NCBI GenBank assembly: GCA_965205905.1
Contig: CBDBHZ010000012.1
Span: 496,001 to 560,000 of the forward strand
DNA from: JAHZMA01 sp965205905
GTDB lineage: Bacteria > Pseudomonadota > Alphaproteobacteria > JABAAW01 > JAHZMA01
Direction of reading: 5' to 3'
DNA length: 64,000 nucleotides
The notes below the pieces were generated by a model that saw only the letters and a list, made by a program, of their open reading frames with translations, searched no databases and was not told the origin of the DNA. Shown here one piece after another: positions 52,904 to 60,771 of this stretch. Numbering within the stretch: position 1 is the stretch's first letter; each line of letters opens with the position of its first letter. Position numbers and translations under genes: made by a program.

Positions 52904-53186
52904 CGCTTTAACAAGTGGCAATTTTGATAGTTTACGAAACATAAGTGCTTTACGACGTGAAGAGAAACTAAAAGACCATTCCAGCCGAATAATGGTTTTT
53001 TTATTTTGGGTTTTGGCTTCGTTACTCGTGGTTATTTTAGCCGTGTGGGCATGGCATCTTTTACTCCCAGATGACGACGAATGGGCATGGTTGGAACCAG
53101 AAAAAATTAAACAGCTACAGCTGATTCTCTCTACTGGCTCAATATCAGCTCTAATTTCTGGCTTTGTCAGAAAAGCGTTCGCGTAG
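52758..53186 (+). CDS. Small membrane protein with duplicated N-terminus, putative PanT toxin 2
   Basis: A 142-residue protein. Residues 1-26 and 27-52 are a tandem repeat sharing PKPKKP-NNIYA and a glutamate-rich end, caused by a 78-base duplication that also copied the start codon. A short charged helix (NISALRREEKLKDH) precedes one strong membrane helix (about 77-100) and a second weaker one near the C-terminus (LILSTGSISALISGFVRKAF). No catalytic motif is present. Its layout (charged helix, then membrane helices) is like the partner of the first Panacea gene although sequence similarity is not obvious. I infer a membrane-acting toxin neutralised by the gene upstream. Initiation at the second ATG would give a 116-residue form. 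Confidence 0.6.
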   Translation: MERDRFPKPKKPSNNIYAAREEEELTMARARLPKPKKPTNNIYAEHEADALTSGNFDSLRNISALRREEKLKDHSSRIMVFLFWVLASLLVVILAVWAWHLLLPDDDEWAWLEPEKIKQLQLILSTGSISALISGFVRKAFA

Positions 53187-53211
53187 ATATATCGAAAAAA
53201 TATATAATTCT

Positions 53212-53589
53212 CTACTTCTCTTGTTCTACAATATCGCCTAAATCTTTGCCACCAAGCACATGCACATGGTAATGCTCTACTTCTTGATGCGCGTTTTTGC
53301 CAGTATTGGCAATCAAGCGATAGCCTGTTTCTGCCACGCCTAAATAATCAACCACCTTATTAAGCGACCGTTGAAAGCCAACAATTTCGGCATCTGTGGC
53401 ATTTTTGGCAAAATCGCCTGCATTGCGATACTCACCTTTGGGGATAATCAGTGCGTGCACAGGGGCTTTGCCGTTAATATCTTGAAACGCCATCGCATAG
53501 CGGTCTTCAAAAAATTTATCGCACGAAACCTCACCACGTAGTAAACGCGCGAAGATATTGTTTTTGTCATATTCCAGTGTTGCTTCCAT
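53212..53589 (-). CDS. HIT family hydrolase (HinT-like)
   Basis: A 125-residue histidine-triad protein with the defining HYHVHVLGG motif near the C-terminus, preceded by the NAHQEVE segment, and an N-terminal IFARLLRGEVSCDKFFED that fits HinT proteins. These are nucleoside phosphoramidate hydrolases of broad, poorly defined physiology. In alphaproteobacteria the gene is often next to hisE, as here, where it follows hisE by 26 bases on the same strand and is probably the last gene of the histidine operon. It is convergent with the putative toxin gene. Confidence 0.9.
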   Translation of the reverse strand: MEATLEYDKNNIFARLLRGEVSCDKFFEDRYAMAFQDINGKAPVHALIIPKGEYRNAGDFAKNATDAEIVGFQRSLNKVVDYLGVAETGYRLIANTGKNAHQEVEHYHVHVLGGKDLGDIVEQEK

Positions 53590-53615
53590 TGTTACTTCCT
53601 TTTTATATTTTATTC

Positions 53616-53912
53616 TTAAACATTTTTTTGCTGATTTCGTTTATTAATTTCATCATAAATCTCGTCAACACTCACCCCATTGGATTTCAGCAATAACAGC
53701 CAATGAAACAGCATATCAACACTTTCTGCAACCAGCAAATCCTTATCACATTTATCACCTTTCACGCCCTCAATCAAGGTTTCCACCGCTTCTTCACCAA
53801 ATTTTTTGGCAATCCGCGCCTGCCCTTCGCGCCATAATTGCGCTGAATAAGAGTTCTCGCTATCGGCTTTCACCCTATCGGCAATAATTTTTTCTAGCTG
53901 ATGTAAATCCAT
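53616..53912 (-). CDS. hisE: Phosphoribosyl-ATP pyrophosphatase
   Basis: A 98-residue MazG-fold enzyme for the second step of histidine synthesis. Its helical metal-binding motif KKFGEEAVETLIEG is intact, with GDKCDKDLLVAESVDMLFH downstream giving the second acidic pair. I start at 53912, where AGTAAGGAAAAC stands just before the ATG, rather than at the longer frame start 53960 inside hisF's end region. There is no fused HisI domain, so the cyclohydrolase is elsewhere. It lies 7 bases after hisF. Confidence 0.93.
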   Translation of the reverse strand: MDLHQLEKIIADRVKADSENSYSAQLWREGQARIAKKFGEEAVETLIEGVKGDKCDKDLLVAESVDMLFHWLLLLKSNGVSVDEIYDEINKRNQQKNV

Positions 53913-53919
53913 GTTTTCC

Positions 53920-54726
53920 TTACTCCTGTATCGTCCGCATAGGGATATTTGCCTGCCCATCCCGCATAGGGATAGAATTTTGGCGCATATAGTTTTTAGC
54001 TTGGGCTATCGTAAATTTTCCAAAATGAAAAATCGATGCCGCCAATACCGCATCTGCTTTACCCTTAATAACACCATCAGCCAAATGTTGCAACTCGCCA
54101 ACCCCGCCCGATGCAATTAATGGTACCCGCACGCGTTTTGCCAGTGCCGCCATCAGCTCATTATCAAACCCCTCGCCTGTGCCGTCCCTATCCATCGATG
54201 TAACCAGCAACTCGCCTGCGCCATAAGCCGCCATTTGCTCCGCCCATGCCAGTGCATCAATGCCTGTAGGTTTGGTGCCACCATGCGTGAATATCTGCCA
54301 TTGCGACATGTTATCTTTTTGCACCACCCGTTTGGCATCAAGCGCGACCACAATACATTGCGTGCCACAAATTTGCGCCGCCTCACGCACAAAATCAGGA
54401 TTACTCACCGCCGCGCTATTGATAGAGACTTTATCCGCCCCTACCCGCAATAATTTGAGAATATCATCAATTTTACGCACCCCTCCGCCTACAGTTAGCG
54501 GAATAAATACCTGCTTGGCGGTTTTGGCAACCACATCAAAAATGGTATCGCGGTTTTGTTGCGATGCGGTAATATCCAAAAAGGTGATTTCGTCCGCGCC
54601 CTCTTCACTATAGAGTGCGGCTTGCTCAACAGGGTCGCCTGCATCGCGCAATTCTTTGAAATTAATGCCTTTTACCACGCGCCCATCGCGCACATCTAAA
54701 CAGGGAATTAAACGTTTTTTAAGCAT
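53920..54726 (-). CDS. hisF: Imidazole glycerol phosphate synthase cyclase subunit
   Basis: A 268-residue TIM barrel that, with HisH, joins ammonia to PRFAR to give imidazole glycerol phosphate and AICAR. The first strand RLIPCLDVRDGRVVKG has the catalytic Asp, and DITAS, GGGVRKIDD, the strand with ALDAKR, and ASGGVGE give the phosphate sites and the second Asp region. Length is slightly above the usual 250-258 because of the tail KNYMRQNSIPMRDGQAN. It overlaps hisA by 19 bases, so coupling is expected. Confidence 0.96.
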   Translation of the reverse strand: MLKKRLIPCLDVRDGRVVKGINFKELRDAGDPVEQAALYSEEGADEITFLDITASQQNRDTIFDVVAKTAKQVFIPLTVGGGVRKIDDILKLLRVGADKVSINSAAVSNPDFVREAAQICGTQCIVVALDAKRVVQKDNMSQWQIFTHGGTKPTGIDALAWAEQMAAYGAGELLVTSMDRDGTGEGFDNELMAALAKRVRVPLIASGGVGELQHLADGVIKGKADAVLAASIFHFGKFTIAQAKNYMRQNSIPMRDGQANIPMRTIQE

Positions 54727-55442
54727 GATAACGCATCTTTGATGGTAAATTTATTCTCGTAAAGTGCGCGTCCGCTAATCATGCCCTCTAACCCATCGAT
54801 TTTTGCTAATGCGCTAATATCAGCAAGTGAGGTAACACCGCCCGATGCAATAATCGGCAAGGGTGAGCGCGTTACCATTTGCTGTATCATCGGCAGATTC
54901 ACGCCCTCAAGCGCACCATCACGGGCAATATCGGTATAGACAATCGCGGCAGCACCTGCATCTTGATAGGCATTGGCAAGGTCAAAAATATTGGCATCGC
55001 TTTGCTCTACCCAACCTTCTAGTGCAACATTCTCGCCCCACGCATCGATGGATAACACAATTTGATGAGGAAATTTTTGACATGCTAGCCTTGCAAATTC
55101 AGGATTTTTTACCGCCGCCGTGCCTAATATAACACGCTTAACGCCAATATTTAACCAATGCTCTACCTGTGCTAATGTGCGGATACCACCGCCTAACTGC
55201 ACGGGAATATCTATATTCTGCACCATATCGGCAATCACCCCACTATTATCGCTTGCCTTGCCCGATACCGCGCCGTTTAAATCAACCATATGCAAATATT
55301 GCGCGCCTGCATCAATAAATGCTTGCGCTTGCAATAAAGGATTGGCGGCATAAAGGGTAACGCGTTTCATATCGCCATGCAATAGGCGCACGCATTCACC
55401 GTCTTTCACATCAATGGCAGGAAAAAATATCATGGACGCCAT
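54708..55442 (-). CDS. hisA: ProFAR isomerase
   Basis: A 244-residue TIM barrel, paralogue of HisF, that isomerises the ProFAR ribose. FFPAIDVKDGECVRL carries the catalytic Asp, with GGGIRTLAQVE, YTDIARDGALEG and ASGGVTSLAD as the expected later motifs. It overlaps hisH at its start by 13 bases and hisF at its end. Met4 (55433) is an alternative start. Confidence 0.96.
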   Translation of the reverse strand: MASMIFFPAIDVKDGECVRLLHGDMKRVTLYAANPLLQAQAFIDAGAQYLHMVDLNGAVSGKASDNSGVIADMVQNIDIPVQLGGGIRTLAQVEHWLNIGVKRVILGTAAVKNPEFARLACQKFPHQIVLSIDAWGENVALEGWVEQSDANIFDLANAYQDAGAAAIVYTDIARDGALEGVNLPMIQQMVTRSPLPIIASGGVTSLADISALAKIDGLEGMISGRALYENKFTIKDALSCLKNV

Positions 55443-56077
55443 AATAAGAAATTTTCGATTAATTTTAAACCCACATGATGACTTTTTTCAGCATGAAATT
55501 GCATCCCGATATAATTATCACGCCCAATCATCGCTGCAAATTTGCCGCCATAATCGGCAGTTGCCAAGATGGTTTCGGGGGTTTTATTAGCTTCAAGCAG
55601 TAAACCGTATGAATGCACGAAATAGACATCTTGTCCATCATCAATGCCGTTAAACACCTGATGCTGTTGATTTATATTAAGATTATTCCAGCCCATCTGC
55701 GGTAATTTTTCGGTTGGTGGTAGCGATTGTGCGATTCCATCAATCCAAGCCAACCCTTGATTCGGCTTGCTTTCATCGGGGCAATTCTCAACACTGCCAT
55801 CTAGCATAATCTGCATACCCACACAAATGCCTAAAAACGGCACGCCTTGCGTGATGATTTTGCGCGTCAACGGTTCTATCCAGCCATCAAGCCGCATCGC
55901 TTGCATAAATTGTCCAAATTCACCCTGTCCGGGCAGCACGACAATATCAGCATCAGCAAGCGCATCAGCATCAGTGATAATATCAACCTGCATATTAACG
56001 GGTGCTAACTTACATAACGCATTATAGGCTGATGAAATATTGCCGCCACCGCAATCAATCAATTTTGTTTTCAGCAT
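55430..56077 (-). CDS. hisH: Imidazole glycerol phosphate synthase glutaminase subunit
   Basis: A 215-residue class I glutamine amidotransferase that supplies ammonia to HisF. The nucleophile is in GICVGMQIM (family usually has GVCLGMQ), the oxyanion and substrate segment includes GQGEFGQF, and the catalytic His and Glu are in QFHAEKSHHVG. I start at ATG 56077, 4 bases after the hisB stop, where MLKTKLIDCGGGNISS matches the first strand of HisH; a longer frame to 56134 would run into hisB. Confidence 0.94.
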   Translation of the reverse strand: MLKTKLIDCGGGNISSAYNALCKLAPVNMQVDIITDADALADADIVVLPGQGEFGQFMQAMRLDGWIEPLTRKIITQGVPFLGICVGMQIMLDGSVENCPDESKPNQGLAWIDGIAQSLPPTEKLPQMGWNNLNINQQHQVFNGIDDGQDVYFVHSYGLLLEANKTPETILATADYGGKFAAMIGRDNYIGMQFHAEKSHHVGLKLIENFLLWRP

Positions 56078-56081
56078 TGCA

Positions 56082-56693
56082 TCAATCGTCGATTCCAGTA
56101 ATGCCCGATAGGCTGCCTTTGGTGGAAGGCACATTCATTTGCTTGCGTTCATCAATACAGATTGCCATTCTTAGCGCCAGCGCCAGCGCCTTAAACGCGC
56201 CTTCGATACGGTGATGATTATTGACGCCATAAAATGATTCAATATGTAATGCCGCGCCTAACCCTTGCGCCAATGCTTGAAAAAACTCTGCAAATAATTC
56301 GGTATCTAACTCTCCGATTTTTTCCACCGTTAGCCCTAATTTTGCGTGCAAACACGGACGCCCAGAAAAATCAATCACTGCCCGTGCCAATGATTCATCC
56401 ATCGGCGCATAGCCATGCCCATAACGCGCAATGCCTTGCCTTTTGCCCAATGCTTCCGATATCGCTTGCCCTAGCGCATAGCCGCTATCTTCTACCATGT
56501 GGTGAAAATCTATCGCCTCATCACCACGCGCTTTTAGGCGTAAATCAATCAGACTATGCAAGGTTAATTGTTCTAGCATGTGACTAAAAAACGCAGATTT
56601 GGTATCAATTTCTGCCGTGCCTGTGCCATCTAAAACCACCGATACTTCAATCATGGTTTCGTTGGTGTTTCTGCTAATTTCTGCCATTCTCAT
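56082..56693 (-). CDS. hisB: Imidazoleglycerol-phosphate dehydratase
   Basis: A 203-residue manganese-dependent dehydratase. The first metal motif reads FSHMLEQLTLHSL, then DFHHMVEDSG and the duplicated NNHHRIEGAFKALALALR, with the C-terminal VPSTKGSL used in substrate binding. It is the monofunctional form, without the phosphatase part found in enterobacteria. This is the first his gene in the cluster, 32 bases after the motE stop on the same strand, so read-through from the flagellar operon is possible. Confidence 0.95.
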   Translation of the reverse strand: MRMAEISRNTNETMIEVSVVLDGTGTAEIDTKSAFFSHMLEQLTLHSLIDLRLKARGDEAIDFHHMVEDSGYALGQAISEALGKRQGIARYGHGYAPMDESLARAVIDFSGRPCLHAKLGLTVEKIGELDTELFAEFFQALAQGLGAALHIESFYGVNNHHRIEGAFKALALALRMAICIDERKQMNVPSTKGSLSGITGIDD

Positions 56694-56725
56694 TGATATT
56701 GTCTCATCATCATTTTCCTTTATTA

Positions 56726-57613
56726 CTATCCACCTGTTATTGATTCTGTTACTTGCTTGGCTTTTTCTGGGTCCATATAATCAAAGATTTTTGCCACTTG
56801 CCGTGGCGACATCTGATTGATAAGCCCAATAATAATATCAACATCTAAATTATTAAAAATCACTGCTGCTTTTTTAGGGTCAAGACTAGAATAAATCCCT
56901 ATCAAATGACCTCTATCACCATCTCTTTTATCCTGATGCTGTTCTAGCAAACCTTTAATTTCATCACGGGTGGCATCTAAAGCCGATTGCCGCTCAGCCA
57001 ATTTTTCTTCCGTTACTTTTAGCACCGTTTCATAAGTTTTTAACTGCTGTTCCTGTTCCGATAATTGTTGCGCCTTGCCTCTGATATTTTCTTTTAAAAT
57101 GTTGCTAATCTCGCTTTCTTTACCGACTTTTTGGTCAAGTGGCGTTATCCCTGCCTCGCGTAAACTACGCGTGCGGTCATCAACAGCACCTCGCTTATTG
57201 CGTGACGTGCCGAATAAAGCCTCTTCTTCCTCTTCTTCCACGCGTCCAAATTGTTGCGCCACGCTTTCTTCAATCGTTGGTGTAACGGCTTCTTGCAATA
57301 TCTTTGTGACGTTAACATCAAAGTTAGACCGTTTGGCATAATCTAGCCCCATACCCACCAATTTAAACAATAACAGGCTTGCCACTAGCCCCCCTGCTAA
57401 TAGTTGATAATTGCGACGGCGACGCATTTTTTGCATTTTTGCAGCAATCATGCTTTCTTGGTCTTTGCGCTCCAAATCATCAATCCATGAATTTTTTGGC
57501 CCTGAATTTTTTGGGTTGATATCTTCTTGTGGCTCAGGCACATCAATACCTCTGTGCTTGCCTTCTTTGGCAAACATTTTCTGCAATTCGTAAGCCGATG
57601 TTTTAACAACCAT
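56726..57613 (-). CDS. motE: MotE-like flagellar motor protein
   Basis: A 295-residue protein with a basic N-terminus, one membrane helix (about 69-87), a long helical region including an EEEEEEA stretch and a coiled coil (about 180-225), and a C-terminal segment IGIYSSLDPKKAAVIFNNLD...MSPRQVAKIFDYMDPEKA that resembles the N-terminal domain of MgtE and FliG. Alphaproteobacterial MotE is a periplasmic chaperone for MotC, needed for motor function. A single helix with the coiled coil on the periplasmic side fits this. The gene lies in the fliL-fliM group, whose start overlaps the DUF6468 stop by a base. It could instead be only a FliG-like companion. Confidence 0.75.
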   Translation of the reverse strand: MVVKTSAYELQKMFAKEGKHRGIDVPEPQEDINPKNSGPKNSWIDDLERKDQESMIAAKMQKMRRRRNYQLLAGGLVASLLLFKLVGMGLDYAKRSNFDVNVTKILQEAVTPTIEESVAQQFGRVEEEEEEALFGTSRNKRGAVDDRTRSLREAGITPLDQKVGKESEISNILKENIRGKAQQLSEQEQQLKTYETVLKVTEEKLAERQSALDATRDEIKGLLEQHQDKRDGDRGHLIGIYSSLDPKKAAVIFNNLDVDIIIGLINQMSPRQVAKIFDYMDPEKAKQVTESITGG

Positions 57614-58002
57614 TACCGCAACCCTTCTAAATTAACTGTTGCTTTTACCTTTTTGCTTTCTTTTTTATGCTCGTTTGTCTGTAGCCTTTTATTGCCATGA
57701 TGCGAAGAAACCTCTAAACGGTCGGCAATATCTTCACCGCGATGCATTAAAAATTCCAAATCATCATGCAAATTCAATGCCTTTTTGCTAGTTTGTTGCA
57801 ACTCTTGCATCTGTTGCTTGCCGATTTGCTTTATCTGTGTTAGGGCTTTTTCAGCGCGGTCAATATCAAAGGCGAATTGTGACATCAGCTGCTTTAATTC
57901 AAAACGCGACTGATGCACCACCATAATAGCACGGCGCAACCGATACATATACACCAAACCTGCCACCACCGCTAAAATCAATATAACATCAATGATTATC
58001 AT
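57613..58002 (-). CDS. DUF6468 flagellar-cluster protein
   Basis: A 129-residue protein with one N-terminal membrane helix (IIIDVILILAVVAGLVYMY) and a helical, coiled-coil-like remainder with ALNLHDDLEFLMHRGEDIADRLE, a pattern found in the DUF6468 proteins that lie between fliM and motE in many alphaproteobacteria. Function is not known; the constant neighbourhood suggests a motor or basal-body accessory. I start at ATG 58002, preceded by GAGGGG, instead of the in-frame GTG at 58014 that overlaps fliM. Confidence 0.75.
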   Translation of the reverse strand: MIIIDVILILAVVAGLVYMYRLRRAIMVVHQSRFELKQLMSQFAFDIDRAEKALTQIKQIGKQQMQELQQTSKKALNLHDDLEFLMHRGEDIADRLEVSSHHGNKRLQTNEHKKESKKVKATVNLEGLR

Positions 58003-58010
58003 GATTCCCC

Positions 58011-59015
58011 TCACTCTTCTCCTGAATTTGATTCAAGCCGCCGCATTAATTTCACGGCAACATGCCCATCTTTTTCACCCATCATGCCGCGATAAATTTT
58101 TGTTTTACCACTGCGAATCGTTACCAGCTGGTCGGCAGGCACGTCAAAATCAATCACCGAGCCAATGCCCCATTGCATAATATCATCCATTGAAAAATTA
58201 CGCTCATGCAAGACCGCTTCAACTTCTACATTAGAATATTTCAACACATTGGTAAAATGTCGCGACCAGTTGGTATCATCGCCAAAATTCTCACCCATAA
58301 ATAGCTGACTTAATTGCGGACGAATAGGTTCAAGCGTAGAATAAGGAATTACAATTTCAAAACTGCCCGTTCTATCTTCAATATCAACATGAAACCGCGC
58401 CACTGTGGTGGCATTGGTGGGCAGAGCAACTGATGCAAAACGTGGATTGGTTTCCATCCGTTCATAATGGAAATTGACTGCCGAAAACGGACCGAACGCA
58501 ATCGCCAGATTTTCTAAAATAACCGAGATAAGCCGCTCAATAATATTGATTTCAATCACCGAATAAGCGCGCCCCTCAACCCTTACTTGCGATGACCGTC
58601 TGCCACCTAGCAACACATCCATCACTGAATAAATCAGCTGGCTAGAAACATTAATCAGCCCAAAACCTTCCCATTCTTCCGCCTTAAAAATCGCGACCAT
58701 CGCAGGCAATGCCACCGAATTAAGATAGGCACCAAAGCGTGTGGGGTTTAAATTATCAAAGTTAATCTCAACATTTTCAGCAGAAAAATGCCGCAGAGAA
58801 CTAGATGCCAAGCGCACGAAACGTTCGTAAGTTGCTTCAAGCCCCGGCAAACGTTGAAAACCCACCTTGCTGCTTTCAAGTAGCAAATGCAATCCAGATT
58901 TTTCTTCACCTTCGGCTTGTTGCAAGCCTAAAATAGAATCAATCTCAGTTTGCTCTAAAAAACTAACATCACCCTCTTCTGCTTCTTCATTACCGCCCAT
59001 CAATTTTCCTATCAA
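58011..59015 (-). CDS. fliM: Flagellar motor switch protein FliM
   Basis: A 334-residue protein of normal length. The N-terminal FLEQTEIDSILGL segment is the CheY-binding peptide (usual form LSQxEIDALL). The middle domain has the DLLLGG-equivalent VMDVLLGGRRSS, and the C-terminal SpoA-like domain contains the IDFDVPADQLVTIRSG stretch that binds FliN. It forms the C ring and sets rotation direction. It lies between fliL and DUF6468. Confidence 0.95.
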   Translation of the reverse strand: MIGKLMGGNEEAEEGDVSFLEQTEIDSILGLQQAEGEEKSGLHLLLESSKVGFQRLPGLEATYERFVRLASSSLRHFSAENVEINFDNLNPTRFGAYLNSVALPAMVAIFKAEEWEGFGLINVSSQLIYSVMDVLLGGRRSSQVRVEGRAYSVIEINIIERLISVILENLAIAFGPFSAVNFHYERMETNPRFASVALPTNATTVARFHVDIEDRTGSFEIVIPYSTLEPIRPQLSQLFMGENFGDDTNWSRHFTNVLKYSNVEVEAVLHERNFSMDDIMQWGIGSVIDFDVPADQLVTIRSGKTKIYRGMMGEKDGHVAVKLMRRLESNSGEE

Positions 59016-59068
59016 AAATTATTACAACCACCATACTCTTATCTCCACGATTTTTATTGCCCCACATT

Positions 59069-59598
59069 TTATTGTAATAAAAATTCCTTAAACAAAACAT
59101 CATTGATTGCCACTGGCGAGGCAATACGGTTAATCCTAAAGACCAATTCTTCGCGCACACGGTAAATACCTTGCGTGCCTGTTAATTCACCGGGGCGTAT
59201 GCTCCGCAAATAAGATTGCACAGAATCGATAATCACTGGAATCACTTTTTGCAACTGCTCACGGTCGCTCTCTGTTTGTATTTCAAATGAAAGCTTAACT
59301 GACAAAAACACCGGTCGCCCTTGCTCATCATATAAATTTGCACTAATCGGCTCTTCTATGTCAAGATAGCGACGGTTTTTAATGACGCGATTCACTGACT
59401 CTTTGCGGAGCTTAATGCTATCTTCCACATGCGCCGTTGGGCTTAATATTTTTCTTAAACCAATCGTATTTTCTAAAAAAACAGTAAGATTGCTGCCACA
59501 ACAATAAAAATCAGCAAAAACACAACCACATAATGTTTTTTTGTGTGCCCTGCTGAACCAGACTTTTTATTACTTGATTGTGGTGATACATCTGCCAT
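59069..59598 (-). pseudogene. fliL: Flagellar basal body protein FliL, split by a one-base deletion
   Basis: The main frame (59069-59428) encodes the periplasmic FliL domain, from EDSIKLRKE to FKEFLLQ, but lacks the membrane helix. A separate frame from ATG 59598 (GGAGCAAG ribosome site) gives MADVSPQSSNKKSG... and the helix HYVVVFLLIFIVVAAILLFF, then stops at TAG directly after a run of seven T (plus-strand A run 59475-59481). With eight T the frame would run on through LENTIGLRKIL into the FliL domain. The span of 530 bases is one short of a multiple of three. Slippage on the run could restore some full protein, or the base is missing from the sequence. Confidence 0.85.
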
Positions 59599-60012
59599 CA
59601 CGCTTGCTCCTAAAAGAAATATTTCACCTGTTAAATATCCTAACAACAAACATTGCTATTCAATGCCTAACAAATACTTCTTCCACCCCCAAAAAGCATA
59701 AAATGAAATATCGCACTATTTTTTAAAACGATTCTATCATTAACTGCTTTATTATGACTTGCACCATTTATATTACACCATAAATACATATATAAATATG
59801 CCAGAATATAATATAGACTATAATGTATAATATGGCTTTGATTTTTTAGCAAGTCTTTTATTAAAAATAATCTATCCCATTATATAATGGTGCATTTTTA
59901 CACGCATATCCTCCATATTTTCTAAACAACGTTCCATAAGCGGAATTATGGCATGTTTATTGCATGATTATCCGCGAACCATCAACAAGCATGATACAGA
60001 GGAGCGCTTGCA
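59599..60012. other. Divergent control region between fliL and flgF
   Basis: No gene is seen in these 414 bases. It holds the sigma-54 promoter for flgF and presumably the promoter of the fliL operon, for which I find no convincing match; the nearest sigma-54-like pair on the minus strand has a 9-base rather than a 10-base GG-GC spacing. Confidence 0.6.
59949..59964 (+). promoter_or_regulatory. Sigma-54 (RpoN) promoter for flgF-flgG-flgA-flgH
   Basis: TGGCATG-TTTA-TTGCA at 59949-59964 fits the -24/-12 consensus TGGCAYG-N4-TTGCA at every defined base, with the GG and GC 10 bases apart. Transcription would start near 59976, 37 bases before the flgF ATG. It implies rpoN-dependent control with an activator such as FlbD, as in Caulobacter; neither regulator gene is in the window. 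Confidence 0.8.
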
Positions 60013-60732
60013 ATGGAAAACACCCTTTATGTAGGGCTAGCACACCAGATAGGTTTACGCCGCTGGCTAGATGTAACCGCAAACAACATTGCCAATATCA
60101 ATACTGATGGCTTTCGTGGCGACCGTATTGCCTTTAACGAATTGTTAGAAACGCCTGAAAGAACGCGATCAATATCATTTTCGGAAGCCGTGAATATCAC
60201 TCCCGACCCCACAGAAGGCTCGCTAGAGCAAACGGGCAACCCGCTTGATTTCGCCATTCAAGGAAGTGGCTATTTTGCAGTGGATACCCCCGCTGGCATA
60301 CAATATACCCGCGCTGGCAGATTTACCTTAAATTTGAATAATGATTTGATTACCAATCATGGCTATCAAGTGCTAGACGATAATAATCAGGCACTAACAT
60401 TGCCTGCCAATTACGAACGGATTGATGTTACTGCTGAGGGGCTTATCGTGGCAGATGGTTTGGCAGTGGGCAGGATTGGCGTGTTTGAATTTGATAATCC
60501 CGGTGATTTAAGCAAAAATGGCGATACATTATTTATTGCCCACGAGCCTGCATTTAGGCGACAAGATGCCCTTTTGCAACAGGGCTATGTAGAGGGCTCT
60601 AACGTGCAAGCCATCACTGAATTGGTGAAAATGATGCAAGTGGAACGCGATAATGCACGGATAACAAAACTGATTGAACGCGAAAATCAATTAAGTACAG
60701 AAGCGATTAACGTGTTTACACGTGTATCATAA
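60013..60732 (+). CDS. flgF: Flagellar basal-body rod protein FlgF
   Basis: A 239-residue proximal rod protein of normal length. The N-terminal axial helix has the flagellar motif LDVTANNIANINTDGFRG, and the C-terminal GYVEGSNVQAITELVKMMQVER supplies the matching helix of the coiled-coil pair that builds the rod. NPLDFAIQGSGYFAVDTPAG is the shared rod/hook beta domain start. GAGGAGCGCTTGCA precedes the ATG. It is the first gene of a sigma-54-type operon. Confidence 0.95.
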   Translation: MENTLYVGLAHQIGLRRWLDVTANNIANINTDGFRGDRIAFNELLETPERTRSISFSEAVNITPDPTEGSLEQTGNPLDFAIQGSGYFAVDTPAGIQYTRAGRFTLNLNNDLITNHGYQVLDDNNQALTLPANYERIDVTAEGLIVADGLAVGRIGVFEFDNPGDLSKNGDTLFIAHEPAFRRQDALLQQGYVEGSNVQAITELVKMMQVERDNARITKLIERENQLSTEAINVFTRVS

Positions 60733-60771
60733 CCAATATTAACCTTGTAATGATGAAAGAGAGTTAACAAC

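Noticed and set aside
59630..59680. Sigma-54 promoter for the fliL operon on the minus strand
   Set aside because: The best GG...GC pair is 9 rather than 10 bases apart and the flanks do not fit.
59667..59852. 61-codon minus-strand frame in the fliL-flgF spacer
   Set aside because: It is very AT-rich, with no ribosome site and no family features; it is most likely chance.
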